Below are positions 1 through 7,844 of a stretch of DNA of 34,716 nt, piece by piece. Every line of letters begins with the position of its first letter. Within the stretch, counting starts at the first letter, position 1. A program made the position numbers and the translations under genes. The stretch is taken from contig JAJFVH010000007.1 of NCBI GenBank assembly GCA_021371875.1, positions 1-34,716 on the forward strand, read 5' to 3'. Source of the DNA: Bacteroidales bacterium (GTDB taxonomy: Bacteria > Bacteroidota > Bacteroidia > Bacteroidales > Paludibacteraceae). A model generated the notes under the pieces. It was not told the origin of the DNA. It did not search any database and worked only from the letters and a program-made list of their open reading frames with translations.

Positions 1-247
1 AACCAAGGACTCAAAAAATCATATCCTTTCTGAAAATAAATAAATTTGTATAAATATCTGTTATTTATTCATTTTAGGGCGTTTTAGATTTGAAATGTAC
101 ATTTAAGTGGTCTTTATTAAATTATTTGAATGTTATCTACAGATATTATGCTTTTGCTGTCAAAATCAATAGACATAACATCAAAACATGCAATCATTAG
201 AATGTATTTGAGACTTAAATTTGTAAAATTAAAAAATCTGGTGCTTG
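1..247. other. Non-coding leader region upstream of the GH28/rhamnose operon
   Basis: AT-rich intergenic DNA with no convincing gene. It holds two TAAATTTG matches to the Bacteroidota -7 box (41-48 and 216-223) and a perfect 12-bp palindrome AAATGTACATTT at 93-104. The 130-312 reading frame lacks any family resemblance and runs into the GH28 gene, so it is not called. The palindrome could be an operator, but nothing else supports that. Confidence 0.5.
216..223 (+). promoter_or_regulatory. Probable -7 box of the GH28/rhamnose operon promoter
   Basis: TAAATTTG matches the Bacteroidota primary-sigma -7 consensus TAnnTTTG. It lies 24 bp before the ATG at 248, which would leave a short untranslated leader. 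No good TTTG -33 element sits about 19 bp further upstream, which fits an activator-dependent promoter (for example AraC-controlled) but also weakens the call. Confidence 0.4.
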
Positions 248-1420
248 ATGAAGAAATTTTCCTTTATATTTATATTTATCATAGTCGTCGTTCCATTGAC
301 AATGTATGCTAAACAATCTGCTATACCTCATTTTTCATGGATGAAAGATGTGGGGGCTAAAACTTTTCGAACCTCAAATAAGACGTATTTTGTAAACGAC
401 TTTGGGGCCATTGGCGATGCTGTTTTTATTTGCACGGAATCAATTCAAAAGGCTATTGACCAATGTGCCGCAAACGGAGGAGGTATAGTTACTTTCCATC
501 CGGGCATTTATTTAACAGGTTCTGTCTTTATCAAAAGCAATGTAAATTTTAATATTCCAAAAGGGACTATGTTAGTGGGGAGTCAGGATATTGCTGATTA
601 TACGGAAATTCCAACACGAGTGGCCGGAATTGAAATGAGTTGGCCGGCAGCTCTCATTAACATTACCGGGCAAGAAAACGCAGCTATTACCGGCGATGGT
701 GTTATCAATGGAAACGGCAAAATTTTCTGGGAGAAATACTGGAATATGCGTAAAGAGTATGATCCAAAAGGTTTACGCTGGATAGTTGATTATGATTGTA
801 AGCGTCCGAGAGGAATATTAATTTCCGATTGTAAAAATGTTACTGTGAAAGATGTTGTACTTTATCAGCCTGGATTTTGGTCTTTGCACATACTATATTC
901 AAATCACGTTACAGTTGATAATATTATCATCAGCAACAACATTGAAGGACGTGGCCCAAGTACTGATGGCGTTGATATTGATTCATCAAGTAAAATTTTG
1001 ATTCAAAATTCAAACATCAATTGCAACGATGATAATTTTTGCCTGAAGGCAGGACGGGATGCCGATGGTTTACGCGTTAACAGACCCTGCGAATATGTAG
1101 TAATCAGGAATTGTGTTGCCGGATACGGAGCCGGTCTGTTTACTTGCGGAAGTGAAACCTCGGGTGGAATTCACGACATCGTCGTTTACAACATGAAAGC
1201 TGTTAATACTGCCTGCGGTTTGCGGTTTAAATCTACTGTGCAACGTGGGGGAACAATTGAAAATATTTATTTGTCGGATATTGAAATGGTTGGCGTACAT
1301 GATCCTTTAGTGGTGGACTTGAACTGGAACCCAGCTTACAGTACATCCAAACTCCCTGACGGTTATAATCCTGACAGCATTCCCGAGCACTGGAAAAAAT
1401 GCTCCAAAACGTCGATTTAA
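248..1420 (+). CDS. Secreted glycoside hydrolase family 28 protein (polygalacturonase/rhamnogalacturonase type), frameshifted N-terminal part
   Basis: GH28 enzymes are right-handed beta-helix hydrolases that cut galacturonic-acid linkages in pectin. An N-terminal signal peptide (residues 1-22, hydrophobic stretch 5-20) points to export. Visible GH28 landmarks are STD (238-240, usual NTD), DD (261-262) and R-F-K (326-328). The usual G-H-G block is GYGAGLFTCGSE here, without the His. The frame ends early at 1420: at A6 (1394-1399) the family sequence continues in the -1 frame, in the fragment ending at 1677. Joining them gives about 476 aa, normal for GH28. I chose ATG 248 over TTG 245. The gene starts a run of same-strand rhamnose genes, so rhamnogalacturonan-derived oligosaccharides are the likely substrate (inference). 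Whether the shift is real, programmed slippage or a sequence error cannot be told from one sequence. Confidence 0.85.
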   Translation: MKKFSFIFIFIIVVVPLTMYAKQSAIPHFSWMKDVGAKTFRTSNKTYFVNDFGAIGDAVFICTESIQKAIDQCAANGGGIVTFHPGIYLTGSVFIKSNVNFNIPKGTMLVGSQDIADYTEIPTRVAGIEMSWPAALINITGQENAAITGDGVINGNGKIFWEKYWNMRKEYDPKGLRWIVDYDCKRPRGILISDCKNVTVKDVVLYQPGFWSLHILYSNHVTVDNIIISNNIEGRGPSTDGVDIDSSSKILIQNSNINCNDDNFCLKAGRDADGLRVNRPCEYVVIRNCVAGYGAGLFTCGSETSGGIHDIVVYNMKAVNTACGLRFKSTVQRGGTIENIYLSDIEMVGVHDPLVVDLNWNPAYSTSKLPDGYNPDSIPEHWKKCSKTSI

Positions 1421-1677
1421 AAACAGGTACACCTAAATTTCGAAATGTTTACCTGAATAACATAACGGCAACCAATGCCGGAACTTGTATGAAAGTTACA
1501 GGAATTAAGACAGGAACTATTGATAATTTTGAATTTAAAAATGTGCATTTTGAAGGAAAAGAAGCAGGAAGTATAAACTGGGCTAATGACTGGTCATTTA
1601 CTAATTTCAGCATTAAAACCGATCATGACGAAAAACTGCATTTGAATAATTGCAAAAACGTAAAGTTGAACAAATAA
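1399..1677 (+). pseudogene. C-terminal fragment of the same GH28 gene, displaced by a 1-nt frameshift
   Basis: This 92-aa frame carries the last beta-helix coils missing from the upstream frame, with repeated turns such as FRNVYLNNITA and IDNFEFKNVHFEG. It overlaps the upstream frame by 22 nt and has no independent initiation context: its ATG lies inside the A-run. One extra A in the A6 tract, or a -1 ribosomal slip over AAA-AAA, would fuse the two parts exactly (HWKK followed by MLQNVD). It ends 9 bp before rhaB, so transcription still runs into the rhamnose genes. Confidence 0.8.
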
Positions 1678-1686
1678 ATATATACA

Positions 1687-3150
1687 ATGAATTTTTTAGG
1701 GGTTGATTTGGGAGCTACAAGTGGACGTACAATACTGGGAACCATTGGAAATGATTCAATTAAACTTCGTGAAATCAATCGATTCCCGAATCCGATGATT
1801 GAAGTAAACGGACACTTATATTGGGATATATTTGCATTATATCAGCAGATTATCAATGGATTGAAAATTGTCGCTGAAGAAGATATTGAAATTAAATCCA
1901 TTGGGATTGATGCCTGGGGCGTTGATTTCGTGTGCATTGGAAATGATGGCGAATTACTGCGGCAACCGTATTGCTACCGCGACTCGCAAACCGTAGGCGC
2001 TCAGGAAAAGTTTTTCAAACAAGTTTCGAGAAACAAGATATATGAAAAAACAGGAATTCAGTTCATGGATTTCAATACTTTATTTCAACTTTCAACTATT
2101 GGAAATAATCACTCGTCCATTCTTCCTATTACCAATAAAATTTTATTTATTCCCGATGCACTTTCTTACATGCTCACGGGGGAAATGGTAACAGAATATA
2201 CCATTGCTTCAACATCACAATTAATCGATTCCGAAAAAAAAACTTTTGATTTAGAACTGTTGGCTGCATTGGATTTAACGGAAAATTCTTTCGGGAAACT
2301 CGTAAAACCGGGAACCGTAATCGGCAATTTGAATGAAACTGTCAAAAAGTTGACCGGTTTGGGTGATATTCCTGTAGTAGCAGTGGCAGGCCATGATACT
2401 GCATCAGCAGTAGTATCTGTTCCTTCGGAAGATAGAGAATTTGCCTATTTGAGTTCTGGTACCTGGTCGTTAATGGGAATTGAAGCCGATAAACCCATTA
2501 TAAACGATGACAGTTTTAGCTTAAATTTTACCAATGAAGGCGGGGTTGATGGAACTATTCGATTCCTGAAAAACATTTGCGGAATGTGGCTATTTGAGCA
2601 ATGCCGGAAAGAATGGAATGATAATAATTCTTATGAACAACTGATAGCTAATGCCGGAAATGAAGTCCCTTTTCGCTGTTTTATCAATCCCGATGCCACT
2701 TGTTTTACCAATCCATTGTCTATAACGGAAGCCATAAGAAAATACTGCGAAGCCACTTCTCAATACATTCCACAAACAAAATCCGAAATTACGCGCTGTA
2801 TTTTTGAAAGTCTGGCATTACGGTATAAGCAGGTTTTGGATAATTTACAGCAATTCGCTTCATTTCCAATCAAAAAACTACATGTGATAGGCGGTGGATC
2901 TAAAAATGATTTGCTAAATCGTTTTACGGCTTCGGCTTTAGGCATTCCTGTTATTGCAGGTCCAACCGAAGCTACTACTATTGGAAATCTTATGTTGCAA
3001 GCCAAAACGGCCGGACTGTATCCCGATATTCAAAGTATGCGTAAGAGTATAAGCAGGTCAGTCCCGCTTACGCAATTTAATCCCGAAAATCATTCTGAGT
3101 GGATGAAACAATATCCAAATTACCTTTCCGTATTCAAAGAGATTATTTAA
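1687..3150 (+). CDS. rhaB: L-rhamnulokinase (FGGY carbohydrate kinase family)
   Basis: It phosphorylates L-rhamnulose at O1 with ATP, the second cytoplasmic step of rhamnose breakdown. The 487-aa length matches the E. coli enzyme (about 489). The N-terminal phosphate-binding segment GVDLGATSGR lies at residues 5-14. GHDTAS at 235-240 places the catalytic base at Asp237, the same number as in E. coli RhaB. SSGTWS (256-261) and GGGSKN (402-407) form the nucleotide site of the second FGGY domain. The ATG is 9 bp after the GH28 fragment stop, and the isomerase gene follows 21 bp later, so all three are probably on one message. Neighbours (isomerase, aldolase, permease) fix the substrate as rhamnulose rather than another ketose. 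Confidence 0.95.
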   Translation: MNFLGVDLGATSGRTILGTIGNDSIKLREINRFPNPMIEVNGHLYWDIFALYQQIINGLKIVAEEDIEIKSIGIDAWGVDFVCIGNDGELLRQPYCYRDSQTVGAQEKFFKQVSRNKIYEKTGIQFMDFNTLFQLSTIGNNHSSILPITNKILFIPDALSYMLTGEMVTEYTIASTSQLIDSEKKTFDLELLAALDLTENSFGKLVKPGTVIGNLNETVKKLTGLGDIPVVAVAGHDTASAVVSVPSEDREFAYLSSGTWSLMGIEADKPIINDDSFSLNFTNEGGVDGTIRFLKNICGMWLFEQCRKEWNDNNSYEQLIANAGNEVPFRCFINPDATCFTNPLSITEAIRKYCEATSQYIPQTKSEITRCIFESLALRYKQVLDNLQQFASFPIKKLHVIGGGSKNDLLNRFTASALGIPVIAGPTEATTIGNLMLQAKTAGLYPDIQSMRKSISRSVPLTQFNPENHSEWMKQYPNYLSVFKEII

Positions 3151-3171
3151 AATAAAACATTATATCTTATC

Positions 3172-4428
3172 ATGGTAAAAGAACAAACACAAAAAGCTTT
3201 TGAGCTGGCAGTGGCTCAATATGCAACTATCGGTATTGATGTACATAAAGTTATCGGGCAATTAAACTCTCTTTCAATATCGCTGCACTGTTGGCAAGCC
3301 GATGATGTACATGGTTTTGAAAATGCAGGTAGTGAACTGACAGGCGGAATTCAGGCGACGGGTAATTATCCCGGACGCGCCCGTACCTTAAATGAATTAC
3401 GTGCAGATCTGGAAAAAGTATTGACATTAGTTCCCGGAACGCATCGAGTGAATTTGCACGCCATTTATGGAGACTTTGGAGGGGAGATGGTTGATCGCGA
3501 CCAAATTGAACCAAAACATTTTCAAAGCTGGATAGATTGGGCAAAAAAAGTAGGAGTTAAGCTTGATTTCAATTCCACTTTCTTTTCACACCCGAAATCC
3601 GATTCGGGTTTCACACTCAGCAGTCCGGATAAGGAAATTCAATCTTTCTGGATGGAACACTTGCGTCGATGCAGAATAATTTCAGCCGAAATCGGCCGTC
3701 AGCAAGGCTCGCCTTGTATTCACAATATTTGGATTCCTGACGGGACAAAAGACCGGACGGTAAATCGCCTTGCTTATCGTGAAAACTTGAAATACGCATT
3801 GGATACAGTACTAGAGGAAAAATTTAATCCGAATTACATGAGCGATTGTATTGAGTCTAAATTATTCGGCATCGGACTCGAAAGTTATACTGTTGGTTCT
3901 CATGAGTTCTATATGGGTTACGGAGTAAAAAACAAGATGATAATCACTCTCGATGCAGGACACTTTCATCCAACCGAAGTCATTTCTGATAAGATTTCTT
4001 CTTTGCTGCTTTTTGTACCGGAAATCATGTTACACGTGAGCCGTCCCGTTCGATGGGATAGCGACCATGTTGTAATCCTTGATGATGAACTGCAACATAT
4101 TGCACAAGAAATTATACGTGCTAATGCACTTGACCGCGTACATGTCGGGTTGGATTACTTTGATGCTTCCATTAATCGTATTGGAGCTTATGTGGTTGGA
4201 ATCCGAGCAACTCAAAAAGCCTTTTTACAAGCGCTGCTGGAACCCGTTGAGTTGCTTCGTGCCTTTGAATCCGAAGGCAAAAATTTTGAACGGATGGCTG
4301 TACTCGAAGAAATGAAATCCATGCCATGGGGAGCCGTTTACAATTACTATTGCGAACAGGCAGGTATCACTATTGATTATGTTTCGGAAATTGAATCCTA
4401 TGAATCGTCCTTAATTTCAAAACGATAA
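3172..4428 (+). CDS. rhaA: L-rhamnose isomerase
   Basis: It interconverts L-rhamnose and L-rhamnulose, the first step of the pathway (the gene is called rhaI in Bacteroides). At 418 aa it is the size of E. coli RhaA (419). All metal and catalytic positions appear with a constant offset of -6 from E. coli: E228, D261, H264, H288, D296, D298 and D328. The core block LDAGHFHPTEV (260-270) is characteristic. It is separated from rhaB by 21 bp and followed by an 85-bp gap with a terminator-like hairpin before rhaT, so kinase and isomerase may be made in excess of the permease (inference). Confidence 0.97.
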   Translation: MVKEQTQKAFELAVAQYATIGIDVHKVIGQLNSLSISLHCWQADDVHGFENAGSELTGGIQATGNYPGRARTLNELRADLEKVLTLVPGTHRVNLHAIYGDFGGEMVDRDQIEPKHFQSWIDWAKKVGVKLDFNSTFFSHPKSDSGFTLSSPDKEIQSFWMEHLRRCRIISAEIGRQQGSPCIHNIWIPDGTKDRTVNRLAYRENLKYALDTVLEEKFNPNYMSDCIESKLFGIGLESYTVGSHEFYMGYGVKNKMIITLDAGHFHPTEVISDKISSLLLFVPEIMLHVSRPVRWDSDHVVILDDELQHIAQEIIRANALDRVHVGLDYFDASINRIGAYVVGIRATQKAFLQALLEPVELLRAFESEGKNFERMAVLEEMKSMPWGAVYNYYCEQAGITIDYVSEIESYESSLISKR

Positions 4429-4442
4429 ACAAGCGAATAAGT

Positions 4443-4474
4443 TACATAGTTACAAACCTGCTATGTAGTTTTTT
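4443..4474 (+). terminator. Hairpin with T-tract in the rhaA-rhaT gap, possible attenuator
   Basis: TACATAG (4443-4449) pairs with CTATGTA (4461-4467) around an 11-nt loop and is followed by six T (4469-4474). It lies inside the operon, so if it terminates it must do so partially, giving polarity between the rhaBA and rhaTD parts. The stem is short and AT-rich, so termination strength is uncertain. Confidence 0.4.
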
Positions 4475-4513
4475 AAAGTGATTCCTTAAAATTAACATCA
4501 GAATAGTCTAATT

Positions 4514-5539
4514 ATGAATACACTTATCGGATTAATTATCATAGCCATTGGCAGCATAGGACAAAGCAGTTCATACGTGCCGATCAAAAAAGTAAAAGAT
4601 TGGTCATGGGAAAGTTTTTGGCTGGTGCAAGGTATTTTTGCCTGGTTGGTTTTTCCTTATATCGGAGCCGAAATGGCAATTCCGAGTGGAAGCAATTTAT
4701 TTGATATCTGGAATGCAGGTGGTGCGCTTAACTCCGTTTTTTATGGAGTTTTGTGGGGTGTAGGTGGCTTAACTTTCGGCTTAAGCATGCGTTATTTAGG
4801 TGTAGCCTTAGGTCAATCCATCTCGTTAGGAACTTGCGCCGCTTTCGGAACACTGCTTCCAGCATTAATCGGTGGACAAAATTTATTTAAAGGTTCGGGC
4901 TTAATTCTTTTATTAAGCGTATGTGTAACATTAGCCGGAATTGCGGTTATCGGATATGCAGGCAGCTTACGTTCTAAGAATATGAGCGAAAAGGAAAAAC
5001 AAGTTGCTGTAAAAGATTTTGCACTTACCAAAGGACTATTAGTAGCCTTACTTGCAGGCGTTATGAGTGCTTGCTTCAACCTTGGACTCGAAGCGGGAGC
5101 AGATGTTCTGTCTAAAACCAAATCACTCGGTGCAAATGAACTATTCGCTCTAAATCCGGTAATTCTTTTAGTTACTTTCGGTGGATTTATCACCAACGCC
5201 ATTTATTGCTTATATCAAAATTATAAAAATAAAAGCTTTAAAGACTACTTTTCAGTTTCCGGCAAAATATTTATAAACAATTTATTATTTTGTGCATTAG
5301 CGGGTATTTTATGGTATTCTCAATTTTTCGGATTAGGAATGGGAAAAAGTTTCTTTGCCAATAATCCTGTTATGTTAGCATTTTCATGGGGAATTCTAAT
5401 GGCTCTGAATGTCATATTCAGCAATGTATGGGGAATAATACTTAACGAATGGAAAGGGGCGAGTAAAAAAACGATTGCTGTACTTGTTGCTGGTATGTGC
5501 ATTCTGATTATATCGCTTATTATTCCTAATATCCTTTAA
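4514..5539 (+). CDS. rhaT: L-rhamnose/proton symporter, RhaT family
   Basis: An inner-membrane permease that imports L-rhamnose with protons. The 341-aa chain is almost entirely hydrophobic, about ten membrane spans, as in E. coli RhaT (344 aa). It starts with the family pattern GLIIIAIGSIGQSSSYVPIKKVKDWSWE and has the matching WLVQGIFAW and GLTFGLSMRYLGVALGQS segments. The two halves resemble the drug/metabolite transporter fold. It lies between the isomerase and aldolase genes, which supports rhamnose as its substrate. No binding protein or SusC/SusD pair is in the window, so outer-membrane uptake must be encoded elsewhere. Confidence 0.94.
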   Translation: MNTLIGLIIIAIGSIGQSSSYVPIKKVKDWSWESFWLVQGIFAWLVFPYIGAEMAIPSGSNLFDIWNAGGALNSVFYGVLWGVGGLTFGLSMRYLGVALGQSISLGTCAAFGTLLPALIGGQNLFKGSGLILLLSVCVTLAGIAVIGYAGSLRSKNMSEKEKQVAVKDFALTKGLLVALLAGVMSACFNLGLEAGADVLSKTKSLGANELFALNPVILLVTFGGFITNAIYCLYQNYKNKSFKDYFSVSGKIFINNLLFCALAGILWYSQFFGLGMGKSFFANNPVMLAFSWGILMALNVIFSNVWGIILNEWKGASKKTIAVLVAGMCILIISLIIPNIL

Positions 5540-5590
5540 ATAAGATTCTTATACTTTATCTCATAGAATATAACAACTAATTTTTAAATT

Positions 5591-6400
5591 ATGAATTCAA
5601 TTTTAGATAATAATGCTGCATTGGCAGCTCAAGTATCAGACATTGCAGAAGTGGCGGGTTATTTATGGCAGCGTGGCTGGGCAGAACGGAACGGGGGAAA
5701 TATCTCGGTTAATGTAACCGAATTGATGGATAAAAGCGCAAATAACTTGCTTGCATTTGCTCAAGTACAACTTCCGGGTACTTTTAAGGCGCTCGCAAAT
5801 AATTTCTTTTATGTAACCGGAACGGGAAAAAGAATGCGTTACGTGGCCGCGAAGCCAATGGAAAACGGATGCATTATCCGCATCAATGCCAGCGGTGACG
5901 CTTACGATATCATTGCAGACAACAATATTGCTCCGACTTCCGAACTTCCATCACATATCTCTATGCACAATTACATGCGTGCGGTGAAAGGGCGAAATAC
6001 TAAAGTAGTTTGTCATACACACCCCACTGACTTAGTTGCGCTCACTCATAAAAAAGAATTTTTGGAACCAAACGTACTCGGACATTTACTCTGGTCAATG
6101 ATTCCTGAAACACGCATTATTGTCCCGCTTGGGTTAGGAATTGTGCCTTATAATGTACCAGGGACGATGAATTTAGCAAATGCGACTATCGAACAATTGG
6201 ACAAGCACGATGTAGTTATGTGGGAAAAACACGGATGTTTAGCCGTTGGAGATGATATTATTGAAACATTTGACATGATAGATACTTTGTCCAAATCGGC
6301 TCAAATTTATTTGTGTGCCAAGCAAGCCGGGTTTGAACCTGAATGCATGTCTAAAACGCAAATGGACGAGCTGGCTGTATATTTCAAATTACCGGAATAA
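5591..6400 (+). CDS. rhaD: L-rhamnulose-1-phosphate aldolase
   Basis: A zinc-dependent class II aldolase that splits rhamnulose 1-phosphate into dihydroxyacetone phosphate and L-lactaldehyde. At 269 aa it is close to E. coli RhaD (274). NGGNIS (34-39) is the phosphate-site block. Zinc ligands H142 and H144 (VCHTHPTD) and H214 (WEKHG), with the catalytic E118 (TSELPSH), correspond to E. coli H141, H143, H212 and E117. It is 51 bp from rhaT and 24 bp before the GH105 gene. No lactaldehyde reductase or dehydrogenase follows, unlike in the Bacteroides thetaiotaomicron cluster, so lactaldehyde must be handled by an enzyme encoded elsewhere. Confidence 0.96.
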   Translation: MNSILDNNAALAAQVSDIAEVAGYLWQRGWAERNGGNISVNVTELMDKSANNLLAFAQVQLPGTFKALANNFFYVTGTGKRMRYVAAKPMENGCIIRINASGDAYDIIADNNIAPTSELPSHISMHNYMRAVKGRNTKVVCHTHPTDLVALTHKKEFLEPNVLGHLLWSMIPETRIIVPLGLGIVPYNVPGTMNLANATIEQLDKHDVVMWEKHGCLAVGDDIIETFDMIDTLSKSAQIYLCAKQAGFEPECMSKTQMDELAVYFKLPE

Positions 6401-6424
6401 AAAAGAACTAACAGCGAAAAAACC

Positions 6425-7729
6425 ATGAAATTAAAGAAAGCCATCTCGTATTCTTTCATTTTTCTGAGCCTCTTGTCAACGCAAGCTCAAAATAAAATGA
6501 CGCCCGAAGAGGTAGCACGAAAAATTGCAGATAGGATCGTCAATTCAACCACTTACCTGTTCGAAAATAAAAAAACAGGTGAAACATACACTTCAGTTAA
6601 AGATATTCAGCTTTCGATGGATGTTCAGGTTCAATCGAAATACAATAACTGGCATTACACTAATGGAGTAACCAATATTGCCTTTTTGGAACTTGGGAAT
6701 AAGCTGAAAGACGACAAATATGAAAAGTATGTGCTCAAAAATATGAATTTTGTTTTTAACGAAGGTAATTATGATTATTTTAAAAAACTTTTTGATCAAG
6801 CTCTATCCAAAGGTGGTTGGAGTGCAGTTCGCAATGTAAACTGGCACATGCTTTATCGCGGCAAACGGCTCGACGACAACGGCCCAATGGGTGCAAGCTT
6901 AATAGAACTTCAAGAGCGGTACCCTGATAACGCCTTTTTAAACTATATAAATGAAACTGCAGATCATATAAATACATCAGAACCTCGTTTACCCGATGGG
7001 ACTATTGCCCGCATTTGGCCTCACGAAAATACAATCTGGGCAGATGATGCATTTATGGCAATTTCATTCTTATGTAGGATGGGGCAATTCACCGGTAATG
7101 ATAAATACTTTACCGATGCTGCAAAACAAATAATTAATTATGACAAATACCTTTGGTGTTCTGCAAAACAAATTTATTATCATTGTTACCACACCGATAA
7201 TAAAGAACATGGCGTGGCGCATTGGAGTCGTGCCAACAGTTGGATTTTTATGGCTAAAGCTGATTTATTAACGTTTATGTCTAAAAATCATCCTTTGCGT
7301 GATTCTGTTATAAATAGTTTTAAAAAACAGGCCAGTGGAGTTGCACGTTATCAGGGTAAAAATGGGCTATGGCATCAATTGCTGGATAAAGAAGATTCAT
7401 ACGAAGAGATTACAGGGACAGCTATGTTCGTATTCGGACTGGCGCAGGGAGTAAAAGAAGGCTGGCTTCATCCGGATTTTATGTATGTAGCTCAACAAGG
7501 ATTAAAAGGAATGATGCAAAAAATTACCCCTGAAGGAGATGTAACCTCGATTTGCGTAGGAACAGGTATTATGCCTTCCTTAGATTTTTACTACAATAGA
7601 CCAACTCAAGAAAATGATCCAATGGGAGAAGGTCCGGTTTTACGCGCTTTAGTAGCCATGATAGATGCGCCAAAATATACTGAAATAAATGCAGAACAGC
7701 AATACAACAAAATTGGAAGAAAAAAATAA
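6425..7729 (+). CDS. Exported glycoside hydrolase family 105 protein, unsaturated rhamnogalacturonyl/galacturonyl hydrolase
   Basis: GH105 enzymes remove the 4,5-unsaturated uronic acid left by pectate or rhamnogalacturonan lyases, giving a product that opens to 5-keto-4-deoxyuronate. The 434-aa chain has a signal peptide (1-22, ending TQAQ) and the (alpha/alpha)6-barrel blocks of the family: NNWHYTNGV (74-82), KRLDDNGPMG (147-156), IWADDAF (204-210) and HWSRANSW (266-273). The Asp of WADD (207 or 208) is the probable counterpart of the YteR general acid. It ends the rhamnose operon 24 bp after rhaD, linking uronate removal with rhamnose use; kduI and kduD further along would take the released uronate. 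GH88 is the only serious alternative family. Confidence 0.9.
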   Translation: MKLKKAISYSFIFLSLLSTQAQNKMTPEEVARKIADRIVNSTTYLFENKKTGETYTSVKDIQLSMDVQVQSKYNNWHYTNGVTNIAFLELGNKLKDDKYEKYVLKNMNFVFNEGNYDYFKKLFDQALSKGGWSAVRNVNWHMLYRGKRLDDNGPMGASLIELQERYPDNAFLNYINETADHINTSEPRLPDGTIARIWPHENTIWADDAFMAISFLCRMGQFTGNDKYFTDAAKQIINYDKYLWCSAKQIYYHCYHTDNKEHGVAHWSRANSWIFMAKADLLTFMSKNHPLRDSVINSFKKQASGVARYQGKNGLWHQLLDKEDSYEEITGTAMFVFGLAQGVKEGWLHPDFMYVAQQGLKGMMQKITPEGDVTSICVGTGIMPSLDFYYNRPTQENDPMGEGPVLRALVAMIDAPKYTEINAEQQYNKIGRKK

Positions 7730-7781
7730 TAGTTAATAAGTTTCAGTTTGAATATATCAACATTTATTATGTCAAAAAATA

Positions 7782-7811
7782 ATTGAAGATTAGAAATAAT
7801 GCTTATATTTG
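7782..7811 (+). promoter_or_regulatory. Promoter of the araC-family gene
   Basis: A -7 box TATATTTG (7804-7811) has an ATTG (7782-7785) 18 bp upstream, close to the Bacteroidota TTTG-N19-TAnnTTTG pattern. It lies 33 bp before the ATG at 7845, so the regulator can be expressed apart from the operon it follows. Confidence 0.5.
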
Positions 7812-7844
7812 TAGATCTAATAACAATGGAAATCACATACTATC

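Noticed and set aside
130-312. 60-aa open frame before GH28
   Set aside because: Low-complexity, no family pattern, and it overlaps the GH28 signal peptide in another frame.
4813-5202. 129-aa open frame on the - strand inside rhaT
   Set aside because: Antisense shadow of a well-supported transporter gene; composition reflects the hydrophobic codons opposite.
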